Assembly (NCBI RefSeq): GCF_018873765.1
Contig: NC_057925.1
Location: forward strand, 15,635,568-15,699,567
Direction of reading: 5' to 3'
DNA length: 64,000 nt
From: Telopea speciosissima
Taxonomy: Eukaryota; Streptophyta; Magnoliopsida; Proteales; Proteaceae
This document shows, in pieces, positions 55,327 to 64,000 of this stretch; the first letter of the stretch is position 1; the number at the start of each line of letters is the position of its first letter. A model generated the notes under the pieces. It worked only from the letters and a program-made list of their open reading frames with translations. It had not been told where the DNA came from and did not search any database. Both the position numbers and the translations under genes were made by a program.

Positions 55327-55800
55327 ATGCTTATCAAAGTTAACTATGATCATCACCAAATGAACCAAGGATACTTAGTCAATGTGCTTCCATCCACAAC
55401 TTTCCTTCAAGTGAAAAAAAAGATGGAAACTGTATTTGGTGCTAAAGTGGCTAGGCAAACTCTCTGGATGAATGGTTTGGAGTTAAGAGATGATTACAAT
55501 GTTGAGTTTTATGGACTGGTTGAAGGATCAGAGATCAATCTCAGGTATAAGCACTTGCCTCCAGGACAGAAACTCTGTCTTACTGTTATAACACCAACAA
55601 AATGGCAATACCACGAGGAGGTGGAAGAGAACATTACTGTTGCCACCTTGAAGAAGGAAATTCAGAAGGTTTTGAACATTCCAGTCGAACATATGACACT
55701 CTTTAATTCCTTTAACAATGAAATGGAAGCAGATGATTTTGAACTGTCAGCTTATTTTGTTTCTGATGGTTCAAATATCACAATCCAATTCACTCCATGA
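55327..55800 (+). CDS. Tandem ubiquitin-like domain protein
   Basis: 157 residues. Two ubiquitin-like beta-grasp domains lie head to tail: residues ~1-75 (MLIKVNYDHHQ..., TTFLQVKKKMETVFG, QTLWMNGLELRDDYN, EGSEINLRY) and ~82-156 (KLCLTVITPTKWQYHEEVEE, ITVATLKKEIQKVLNIP, MTLFNSFNNEMEADDFELSA, SNITIQFTP). Neither ends in the Gly-Gly needed for conjugation, so it is more likely a fixed binding module than a modifier. A good splice acceptor (ggttttgcatag) ends 6 nt before the ATG, so an upstream exon, coding or untranslated, is likely; the ATG may be internal to a longer protein. The frame is intact. I do not know a name for it. SINE and RTE relics lie on either side. Confidence 0.75.
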   Translation: MLIKVNYDHHQMNQGYLVNVLPSTTFLQVKKKMETVFGAKVARQTLWMNGLELRDDYNVEFYGLVEGSEINLRYKHLPPGQKLCLTVITPTKWQYHEEVEENITVATLKKEIQKVLNIPVEHMTLFNSFNNEMEADDFELSAYFVSDGSNITIQFTP

Positions 55801-56059
55801 TATGCTCATCACTTGTTTTTTTAATTGTTTGGGTAAAATCACATTTCCAATTACCTAATATAGCTTTACTAGTTTCAGTATTACATTGTTATTGGTTTGA
55901 TATAGGGAACAGATTGATGGTCAATCATAACAAGTTGGTCATTGATCATAACTTGCTACTCTAATAGTGTTGTGGTTTAAATCAAGAATCCATTTACTAT
56001 TGATCAAATAACTAAACTAGTCCTATTGGTAGTATAATCCTGCTATCAATTTCTTTGAC

Positions 56060-56315
56060 TTTAAAACAACAACAACAACATAATACCCTTATCCCAACTA
56101 AATGGGGTTGGCCACATGGATCCTCGCTCTCCAGTCTGTTCTATTCGACGTCATATCTAGTATGAAGCCTAAGCTATACATGTCTTTCCTCACAACTTCT
56201 CCAATGGTTAATTTAGAAATGCTCTAGCTTTTTCTAGTACTTTCAATCTATATTAGATTACTACATCGAACTGGAGTATCCCTAGGCTTTCCTCCTCTCC
56301 TTCTTATAATATAAC
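56060..56315 (-). mobile_element. RTE-type LINE 3'-end relic
   Basis: (aac)n at 56066-56081, followed by taatacccttatcccaacta and aatggggttggccacatgga, is the complement of the well-known plant RTE 3' end (ccatgt-gccaaccccattta...ttgttgttgtt). The region to the right is decayed 3'-UTR and C-terminal sequence. Only ~250 bp is left. Confidence 0.7.
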
Positions 56316-56714
56316 TTTTGTTTTAACAATTTTTGGAGGCTTTGTTTGTTTATGGATAAATACCACATAGAATGGAAAATTTTTAGATAAATTTAATTGG
56401 TAAAAAAAGATATATACTTTACTTAATTTTTTTTTTTCAATGAATTCTACCTTAAAAATAACATAGCCCAAGTATTGAAAATGGACTACTAAATTTTCAA
56501 GGGGGGTGTGGGGGGAGGGCATGGATGCATAGAATTCTAGCACATCACTTACCTGGAAAACCAGGTTTACTGTGTTGGCCATTAGGGATAAGGTTGGTAG
56601 GTTCACAAAATGCTAAATTCTGACTTGCCCAATCTACAATTCAGGAATTTTATACTTTTTTTCTCTCTTGTACTCCCTACAGTACATCAGAAAAACTATT
56701 TAATGGGTACTAAA

Positions 56715-59282
56715 TGTTGAACACACAGTGCAGATGGCAATGATTGTGTGTTGGTTGTCATTGTTGTCAACACAGTGCATGTGTGTTGTTGTGGTCAACA
56801 CAATGCATCTTGGTGCAATTACAACGCTCAGGCCAGTCAAGCAGCATTCTAGTTGAGTAGACATGCTTATGGCAGTGCAGGCAGTGGCTGGATTGTGTCC
56901 TCACCATCCCTAGTAGTTCTTACAGTGTTCACTACGGCAGTGATATCATCACAGGAGTATGACAGTGTATACAAAGGTCCCATAGTGTTTGGGAGTCATC
57001 CAGGGGCATTTTGGTCATTTGACAGTGTCGTGGTATGTTGGCAATGATACTGAAGCATCCGGGGATTATGTGGCAGCATGAGATTGTTCATTGCAGTGTT
57101 TGGATGCCTTATACAGCCTTGGGTGAAGGCTAGGTGCATTAAGAATGTTGATTTTATAGGTTTTCGCACTAACAGCGTATTCGTCAATATTTTTGGAGGG
57201 TATATTAATAGAACTGGGTAGAGTATTCTACATGAATATTTTAGTTCGTCGAGTCCTCTTTTCATCGGTTTAAACGGTTCGTCAATCCGACATCAAATGA
57301 GGGAGTTATGATTTTTTCCGTTTGGATGCGCAAATTAAAAGCAAATCTAGAAAGTTGGATTTCAAATTTTGCTCTCGGTTAGCAACTTAAGATCACTTTT
57401 TGGTCTCAGGGGTTTAAATGCAAATAAATTTAATTAATGTCTATGATGACATAAATAAGTGAGGTTAGAGAGGCTCTTTTTGAAATTATCAAAGTTGAAG
57501 AGATTTTCAAAAAAAGAAAATCATTACTCTCCCACGTGAAGGCTGTGAATGGATGAGTTAAAAAGTTTTTCAAAAAGTCTTTGATTCCATTTAAAAGCTT
57601 TTGATTGGTTCTTCAAAAAGCACTTTGGAAACTGTGCCAATCTCTCTCTATCTTAAGAGAAGTACTTTAATCAATGCTTGATTGAAGATTCTTTTTATGT
57701 AAATTTCATTAGTCCATCTAAAAAGGGTTATTTAGTCTTTTACTTGATCTTTTGTAGAAAGAAGAGAGAAATGGTTCTTCTTCTTCTCCAAATGAAAAAG
57801 AAGCTACAGAATCATGGAGAAAAATATAGAAGAAAAAGGGAGAAGGAAAAGGAGAGGAAAAGAGAAGGAAGGACGAAGAAAAAAAGGGGTTGCAGCCCTA
57901 AGCCCTAAGAGGTGTTGTATGCATCTATGATTTGAGTCTCCTTCTCTATCTCATGTCTCCAGCCCTTCCTTGATGCCATTGATATTCTGAAATCATAGAA
58001 CCAGAACTTCTTTAGGTGGTTGTAGCCAAGAAGGAAGAGGGAAAAGAGAAAAGGAAGAAGAAAGAAGAAGGAGAAAGGAAGAAGAAGGAAGGAAGGAAAA
58101 AAGAAAGAAGAAGAGAAACAAAAGAAGTTTGAAGCCTCATCTCAAGCCCCATCTCAGATTCGGTGGAGGAAACAAAGAAGAAAGGAAAGGGAAAAGAAAA
58201 GAAAAGAAAGAGAAAAAGGAAAAGAAAATAAGAGAAAGGAAAGGAAAGGAAAAGAAAGAAAAGGAAGAAAACAGTGGTTTCCCACACTGCCAGTGGTTTT
58301 CCACACTGTCAGGAACCACTCCAGGACTCCAGTGACAAAGCACACTTGAAGATTCCAGTTCTCCATCAAATTGGGAGAAATTGAAGATTCCAGTGAGCCA
58401 CCAGAGTTGCCAGACTCCATCACCGGACATCAGTGATCAAAGACAGTGCATGGTTGTGAGATTTTCTACACTTTATTGCCTGTTGTGTTTGATATACTAT
58501 ATTTCCATTGCATATGCTAGCTAGGTTATACTGTCATAGACCTATGCTATGTGGATTTCATTGTAGGGCATTTGTATAAGCCCAATTATTTTTATTGAGT
58601 TGTCCAGTTGCATCTGGACATAGTGCTGGTTACCAGTGGGTGCTGGAAAAACCATTGGGGGTAACACCCTTGTCTCTATACTTAGGGATAGAAGCAGGTC
58701 AGATGTCCTGAGTCATAGGTGTGACTAAAACATCATCTGCCGTGGGTGCGGCCTCTTAGTTTTATGCTGGGAAAATTAGTGATGAGTAGATGCTGAGGTC
58801 CAAGTGACCATTACTCCGTGCATGTAGGCAACTTGCCGAAGCACGTATTTCTCTGTGTTGTGGATGCTTGTTTGCTTTGGTTAGAAGTGCATTTCTGCAG
58901 GATGGGTGTACACACCTGGTAGAGACTTTGAGTCTGGCTGGGGTGTGTATACGACTTTGTGGTTTATATTCAGATCCCCCAGTTGTGATTGAGTCAGTGT
59001 GCTTGAGTGAGGGATCTCCAACAGTTGACATAGCAGCTCTTGGCAGCACTTTGTTTAGTAGCTCTTGGCAACAGTATCAGTGATTGTGGTTGTATGTGAC
59101 TATGTCAGGATTGCTAGTTAGAGTGTGGTTGTGTGCCTGTTTGCCTTTTGAGAAGACTGTGTGGGTGGTTGTGGTGAGTGTTAAAGATCTCAACAGGTGA
59201 ATTGGGAGTGAACCTGTTGGAGGGAAAGATTTTTATAGTCCACTGATTCACCCCCCCTCTCAGTGGCCATCACTGTTCAACA
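56715..59282 (+). mobile_element. Large solo LTR (2.57 kb), probably Ty1/copia, with 5-bp target duplication
   Basis: It starts TGTTGAACACACAGTGCAGA and ends CCATCACTGTTCAACA, with short inverted TGTTGAACA/TGTTCAACA termini. A perfect 5-bp duplication CTAAA flanks it (56710-56714 and 59283-59287). Near the right end, gattcaccccccctctcagt resembles the end of many plant copia LTRs. The segment 57020-57330 is related to the tandem array at 19.8-22.8 kb. The middle contains purine-rich tracts (57770-58270). There is no internal coding region, so it is a recombination product. The long frames in it are composition artefacts. Confidence 0.72.
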
Positions 59283-60453
59283 CTAAAGATAGAAATGTAG
59301 AACCATTTTGTAGATTTTTTTTCACAATGTGTGGGATTTTTTTAGGTTTACTGGAGAATAAATATGAACCATCCTCTTCCCCCCCCCCCAAAAAAAAAAA
59401 AAAAAAAAAAAAACCAGTTACTTCACAACATATCCATAATGGAATTGAGTTAAAGGAATGAAAAATAAAACACTATTCTTCTAATTATTGATTTGTTTGT
59501 AATGCTCAAAGAGGTTCACATTATTTGTGAGTGTAACATTTTATAGGGGATTCTAAAACCCACTCGCCCTGTCCCAACCACCCCCCTCCCCCCACCCTCC
59601 CCCCCCCAAAAAAAAAAAAAAGGTAAAAAAGAAAAACCCTACCCTTGCATCTAGTTGCAACTAAAGGGAAAGAAAGAGAAGTGAAATCAATTTTAATAGG
59701 CAAAAGAAAACTTTTATAAAGATGATTGTGTAACTAAATTAAACTTTATTAAATTTAATAATCATACTTTTTAAGAATATCTTTATTTTTCTTCTTAAAA
59801 CCAATTTATTTCTGGTAGTGAAATTTAATAATAGATTTCAAATGTTTTGGAGTTTTCAGCCCATGGCAATATACGGTGGATATTCTTATGGAGAGAGTTC
59901 TCTAGGCTTCCAGTGTAGGAGCAGTCTCTCACACCACATCAGCAGTGGCGTACAGAATGATAGCATACATAGAGGCCCATTTTAGAGAGAGAGAGAGAGA
60001 AAATAAATAAGAAAGTCATGTTCGAGGACATATCTTAAGTCGGCAATGTAGAGATTTTTTTCTTCTAAATTTTTGTTGGGCTGACTTGGCGTGTCTCTCC
60101 CCGCACTAGCATGGGGGCAATAAAAACTTGCACAAGAGCATCAAACACGAATGAGATTTTTTATTCAAGAGGGATTAAGCGGTAATTTTGCACGCTCCTG
60201 TGTTTGACGAAAGAGCCACACGATCAAACATCATTTTTTTTTTCTCCTATTATTTTGTTATTCTAAATCCCATTCTAACCTTACAATGTCATGACCAAAG
60301 TGCTAAACAGAAAAGGGAGTCAGATTGGGGGGGAAAGTTGACCAATAGTGGCGTGTGGCTATCGATGATGTACCTATGATATTGCCATCCCTTAGCATAT
60401 GAGTTTGATTCACTCTACGTACATGGAGAGTAACGACTCTATATGTGGCTTTT
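59283..60453. other. Gene-free region with homopolymer tracts
   Basis: C-run plus A-run at 59381-59413 and again at 59578-59624; (GA)n at 59986-60001. Short frames have no domains. No elements can be paired. Confidence 0.4.
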
Positions 60454-61887
60454 GGGGAAAATTACTTGTACACCCCTTAGACTATTGTCTGTTTTCTTAA
60501 TAACCCCAATCTTTCAAAAACTTACTTGAACACCATCTACATTTTACGATTTCTTTCAAGTAGGTCCTATCCATTAGTCAGTCACCGTTTAGTGATGATA
60601 TCATGGATTAGAAAAATCTTAAATGTCCAAATTACCCTTTAAGGGTAGGGATTACCCTTTTACCCTCCTCCTCCTCCTCTTCCTTCTTCTTCTTCTTCCA
60701 GCAACCCACCGATTTCAGAGTCAAACCCTAATCGATTTCAGAAAAAATTCTCTTTTCTTAAACAAATTTCAAATCAAAATAACCCAAATCTTTCTTCTTC
60801 TTCCTCTTTCTGAAAGCCACCGATTTCAAATTCAAACCCTAATCGATTTAAAAAAAAAAAAAAAAAAAAAAATCTCTTTTGTTAAACAAATTTCAAACCA
60901 AAATAACCCAAAACCTTCTATGGTTCTTGAAACAGCAGCTATGAAATTGGACCCTCTTCACTCTTTATCTCATCATCGCTTGCATCATAAGCAGACCCCC
61001 TGGTTTCTAGTTTGGAGACATTTTGTTCTCCTTAAAATTGTCTTCAACTGAATCAGAACTAGAAGCAGACATTGATCTTACCAGCTCTGCTTTGTTCTTC
61101 CTCTGTTCGATGTGAATTTCCCTGTGGTTTTTCCCCTGTTCATCGCCTTCGGAATTAGAAGACGAGGATTCAATAGGGTGGATCTTGTCAAGTGGACTAC
61201 TTGGATCATCAGGATCGTTGTCCTGTGATTTTTCTTGTGAGAGTTTCACTACAGCCCTTGCAGTTGCTGCATAAGCTGCAGATTCAAAAGAAGTTTGAGC
61301 TGCAGAAACAACATCGTTGTATTGCTTCCGTGCTTTCGTGGATTCAGAGAATTGCTCGTCTCTCTCTATCGCCTCCGTCAAATGATGTATTTCGTCCCTG
61401 TGCTTGGGCAGGGACTTTCCTTGAGCAGCAATGGATACCGATATTATTTGGGGAGAGTTTTCATACACGGCTGTGCATGTGCACGATCGTGTTTTCAATC
61501 ATTGGATGAACATGATTGTGTACAATATACGGTTCCACATCTCCTTCCAACGGTTGAAGACACGATTGGGCATGATACATGATTGTGCATGAAAACTTTT
61601 GCTATATTATAAAATGGAGACTACCTTGTTAACCGGCATGGAGAGAACACCAGTGATCTCACCGGTGTCAACATCGAGGGTTGGGTTTTGGATTTTCAGT
61701 TGTAGGTTTTTCCTATGTTTTTATGATTTACTAGAGGTTAGGGATGAAGGTAAAGTGGACTTTTCCATTCAACCACTAGCATCAGACTAACACTGTCAGT
61801 TTCAATGGATGTCAAGTAATTGTTTGAAAATTTTGATATATTAAGAAAACGAACAACAGTCTAAGGGGGTGCACAAATAATTTTTCC
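60454..61887. mobile_element. Pack-MULE (~1.43 kb) with IST1-like gene fragment
   Basis: It starts GGGGAAAATTACTTGTACAC and ends GGGGGTGCACAAATAATTTTTCC. The TIRs match for about 45 bp (cttagactattgtctgttttcttaata versus the complement of tattaagaaaacgaacaaca, gtctaag), then more loosely. The left side includes the Mutator-style ttagtgatgatatcat...aattaccctt block. No clear 9-bp duplication was found, so this is slightly weaker than the 50033 element. The interior carries repeated leader-like DNA (tcaaaccctaatcgattt twice) and an IST1-like fragment on the minus strand. Confidence 0.75.
61007..61498 (-). pseudogene. Captured fragment of an IST1-like (ESCRT regulator) gene
   Basis: Minus-strand frame of 163 codons: ARKQYNDVVSAAQTSFESAA, YAATARAVVKLSQEKSQD, then DPDDPSSPLDKIHP and KAELVRSMSASSSDSVEDN. 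This order (AR-QYKDV-AAAQAAFESAAYAAAAARAAVELSRSES, followed by a Ser/Asp-rich linker) is characteristic of the region just after the IST1 domain in plant IST1-like proteins, which regulate the Vps4 ATPase in multivesicular-body sorting. The IST1 helical domain is missing, and the N-terminal codons (MKTRSCTCTAVYENS...) look unrelated. Location between Mutator TIRs makes it transposon cargo. Confidence 0.65.
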
Positions 61888-62430
61888 TTATTTTTTTAAC
61901 AAATATCCTTCAAAAGTCAAAACACTAATGGTAGCATGAAAGAGCTTTTGTGAATACAAAAGAACACATGTTGTATGATATTGCCATCTCTATGACTTTT
62001 CAACCCCTTGTACATGAAGAGTAATGATTCTTTATGTACAATTTTTGTGACTATATATATATCCTTGTTTTTTTATTTTTCTAACAATTATCCCTCTAAT
62101 CACTCTTAATGGCAATGTGGAGAGCCATTTATGACAGCAAAAGAACACATTTCATGTCGAAAATATACATGAAGCCTTCACATACCGGAGGTAATCGAAA
62201 GAAACTCTATTTATGCCTTTTTGATCAATCCTAAAAAAAAAAGAAAAAAAAAAAGAAAATCCTTTGGACGACGGTCCAATAATGTATTTCGGATCCACCC
62301 AACGCTATAGATTTGTAATTACTAAAGTACCCTCTTTATCCTTCCTTGTGAGTCAAGCCAACTCTGTTTGAATATTAAAATCTCTAGTTTTTTGAAACGC
62401 AGAAAGCCTAAAAGAATTCTAAATTCCTTA
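61888..62430. other. Gene-free region before CcmE
   Basis: AT-rich with short A-tracts (62233-62257). It probably includes the CcmE promoter; I see no convincing TATA box at a fixed distance. No other gene or element end was identified. Confidence 0.4.
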
Positions 62431-62439
62431 TGGTCTCTT

Positions 62440-62525
62440 CTGGAGAAATCACAGGAGGGAGGTGTTCTTCTTCTAGGGCTTTTTCTGGAGAAATCACAGG
62501 GAGGAGGTGTTCTTCTTTTAGGGTT
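62440..62525. repeat. 45-bp tandem duplication in the CcmE leader
   Basis: ctggagaaatcacaggaggg, aggtgttcttcttctagggc (from 62440) is repeated from 62485 with few changes, for a period of 45 bp. Upstream ATGs at 62368 and 62430 open frames that overlap the CcmE start in other frames, so if the transcript begins above them the leader contains upstream ORFs. Confidence 0.8.
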
Positions 62526-62611
62526 TTCAATTTTTTCCTCAAGCTCCTCTTGGACCTTAGGTTTCCGATCAATTATTCTATTTTTTCCCCAAAAACATTT
62601 GGAGGAGTTCT

Positions 62612-63412
62612 ATGGCTTCCAGGTTTTGCTTGAGATTTAGATCTCGTTTTTATAGCACTCTCTCGCAATTCTCCGTCCACCGCGGCTCCCCCTTTATCGC
62701 CATTCCCGAATCTCTATTAATTACTTCTCCTTCACCTAATCTCCGTGTTATTCCTGTCGAATTTCCCTTCTCAAGTGCTGGAATCCGGTATCTATCGACC
62801 CTCAGTCGCCAACCAGTTCGTAAACGAACCGTTGACATCGGTGCCAGAGCTCGTCAGCTTCAGAACCGCCGCCTCTGGACTTACGCTCTCACCTTCAGTT
62901 GCATAGCCGGATTCATTGTAATCGTCTTGAACAATTTCCAGGACCAATTGGTGTTCTATGTCACCCCTACTGATGCCATGGAGAAGTATTCGATAAACCC
63001 TTCGAAGAACAAGTTCAGGTTAGGTGGGTTGGTTCTCGAGGGGAGCGTGACTCAGCCCGCTTCGTCTCCTGAGATGGAGTTTGTGGTCACAGATTTGATC
63101 ACTGATATCTTGGTCCGGTACCAGGGTTCGCTCCCTGATTTGTTTAGAGAAGGGCACTCTGTGGTTGTTGAGGGATTCGTTCGTCCATTCGGGGAGGAGC
63201 CTAAGGAAAAGTTGGCATCGACAGGGAGGCGTGTGTCTGCCAAGGCCCTTAGTGGAGATTGTTACTTTGCGGCAACTGAGGTTCTCGCGAAGCACGATGA
63301 GAAGTATATGCCACAAGAGGTTGCCGCGGCGATAGAGAAGAATAAAGCCAAAATTGAGGCCAAGGCCGAGGCCGAGGCAGAGGCCGAGCAAGGAAGAGTC
63401 AGAGTAACTTGA
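62612..63412 (+). CDS. CCME: Cytochrome c-type biogenesis protein CcmE, mitochondrial precursor
   Basis: 266 residues in one open frame, close to Arabidopsis CCME (~256). The N-terminus is Arg/Ser/Phe-rich with few acidic residues (MASRFCLRFRSRFYSTLSQF), a mitochondrial presequence. A membrane helix follows RRLWTYALTFSCIAGFIVIV (residues ~84-103). The CcmE core comes next: QLVFYVTPTDAMEK, FRLGGLVLEGSV, FVVTDLITDILVRYQGSLPD, LFREGHSVVVEGFV. The haem-attachment His lies in VLAKHDEKYMP (residues ~229-239). The tail is Glu/Ala/Lys-rich. CcmE is the periplasm-side (intermembrane-space) haem chaperone of System I cytochrome c maturation, passing haem from CcmC to the CcmF/H lyase. This ATG gives the presequence; upstream ATGs are in other frames. 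Intact, no intron in the coding region. Confidence 0.95.
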   Translation: MASRFCLRFRSRFYSTLSQFSVHRGSPFIAIPESLLITSPSPNLRVIPVEFPFSSAGIRYLSTLSRQPVRKRTVDIGARARQLQNRRLWTYALTFSCIAGFIVIVLNNFQDQLVFYVTPTDAMEKYSINPSKNKFRLGGLVLEGSVTQPASSPEMEFVVTDLITDILVRYQGSLPDLFREGHSVVVEGFVRPFGEEPKEKLASTGRRVSAKALSGDCYFAATEVLAKHDEKYMPQEVAAAIEKNKAKIEAKAEAEAEAEQGRVRVT

Positions 63413-64000
63413 TTCTGGGCAACGGTATGCAAACGACTCTTTCTGCAGTATTTAGCTGCTATGTTATACTTACTACATAGCAATGGATGATCAGATGGTT
63501 GATGGTATTGGTGGGGCTATTATAGTCTTAGACGACAGTATATATTTATTGGAGAGGAGAAGCATGGTATTCTATCAATGAGTTTTGTTTTTCATTTTTG
63601 TTCTTGTAATGCGGCAGTTATCTCTCCTCAATTCTTTTTTGGATTGGACAAAACAAGGAAGACAATGTGAGACTAGTTTATAATGAATAAGAAGATGTTC
63701 TCAGATGGAATTTACAATCGTGTTTGTGAATTATAATTGGGAATCTTATGAATACTCTTTTGTTTTGGTTGCAACGACTTTCTTGGAATATATTTCTTCA
63801 AGATTAACTTTCTTATGATAAATTTTTCTTTGATATGGTATGGAATTTGCAATTTTGTTTGTGATAGATGTTAGTGTAGTCTCTCTTTTTTTTTTTTTTT
63901 TTTTTTTTTTTGTTGTGTAGTGTAATCTCTCTCTCTCTCTCATGAACTAGTTAAACTAAAATATATTGGAGTAATGTCAGAACAGTAAATGGTAGGAAGT
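63413..64000. other. CcmE 3' region
   Basis: AT-rich sequence that probably includes the 3' UTR; gcaacggtatgc soon after the stop could be a 3'-UTR donor, but this is not certain. A T-tract of about 27 at 63886-63911 and a (CT)n run at 63927-63940 follow. No further gene is visible before the window ends. Confidence 0.4.

Noticed and set aside
57678-58430. Several overlapping frames on both strands
   Set aside because: Purine-rich (GAAAGG)n low-complexity DNA inside the large solo LTR produces them; composition artefacts.
60623-61051. 142-codon plus-strand frame opposite the IST1-like fragment
   Set aside because: It is composed of CT-rich leader DNA with a duplicated tcaaaccctaatcgattt block and poly-Lys; the minus-strand IST1-like reading explains the conserved part.

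Overview
This is a stretch of plant nuclear DNA, most likely from a flowering plant. It is AT-rich, genes are few and widely spaced, and most of the sequence is transposable elements. Plant-specific content includes SRR1, an organellar CcmE precursor, a cytosolic-type tRNA-Ile(AAU), Au-like SINEs, DUF659-type hAT transposases, Mutator-like elements carrying pieces of plant genes, and Ty3/gypsy and Ty1/copia relics. I cannot name the species.

Probable functional host genes are few: SRR1-like (39388-40239, +), a tandem ubiquitin-like protein (55327-55800, +), mitochondrial CcmE (62612-63412, +) and tRNA-Ile (49130-49202, -). The other gene-like stretches are fragments or relics: an RFI2/IPI1-like RING protein (about 9.4-9.8 kb), DUF247 (about 10.4-10.9 kb), an unnamed conserved plant protein in two inverted copies (about 18.5-18.8 kb and 30.0-30.3 kb), an Hsp110-type Hsp70 (50.3-50.8 kb) and an IST1-like protein (61.0-61.5 kb). 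At least two of them sit between Mutator-type terminal inverted repeats (TIRs) and are best read as Pack-MULE cargo.

Layout. 0-12 kb: MITEs, a decayed RTE LINE, minisatellites, a TAGGGATGTAAA-type hAT MITE, the RING fragment and the DUF247 relic. 12.2-17.5 kb: a hAT element with an 8-bp target duplication and a nearly open three-exon transposase gene. 17.5-19.8 kb and 27.1-31.2 kb: two inverted copies of one TE mosaic (PIF/Harbinger tail, Au-SINE, Mutator TIR, host-gene fragment) with the blocks in shuffled order. Between them, at 19.8-22.8 kb, lies a tandem array of 500-540-bp monomers related to part of an LTR found at 57 kb. 32.3-37.7 kb: a second, decayed hAT element with different termini and a small hAT-type MITE inserted inside its transposase gene. 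39-42 kb: SRR1, a MITE and an 0.83-kb solo LTR. 42.1-47.3 kb: a young Ty3/gypsy chromovirus fossil. 47.3-49.2 kb: a copia relic, an unassigned ORF and a 422-bp tandem duplication whose breakpoint lies in the tRNA gene. 50.0-51.5 kb: a Pack-MULE with Hsp110 cargo. 52-54 kb: a probable LINE remnant. 55.3-55.8 kb: the ubiquitin-like gene. 56.7-59.3 kb: a 2.57-kb solo LTR. 60.5-61.9 kb: a Pack-MULE with IST1 cargo. 62.6-63.4 kb: CcmE.

The host genes do not form a pathway or operon. The coherent story is among the mobile elements. One probable autonomous hAT (12.2 kb) shares its CATAGTTGTCA ends with three short elements in the same window, each flanked by a perfect or nearly perfect 8-bp duplication. 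Several nested insertions give a relative order of events.
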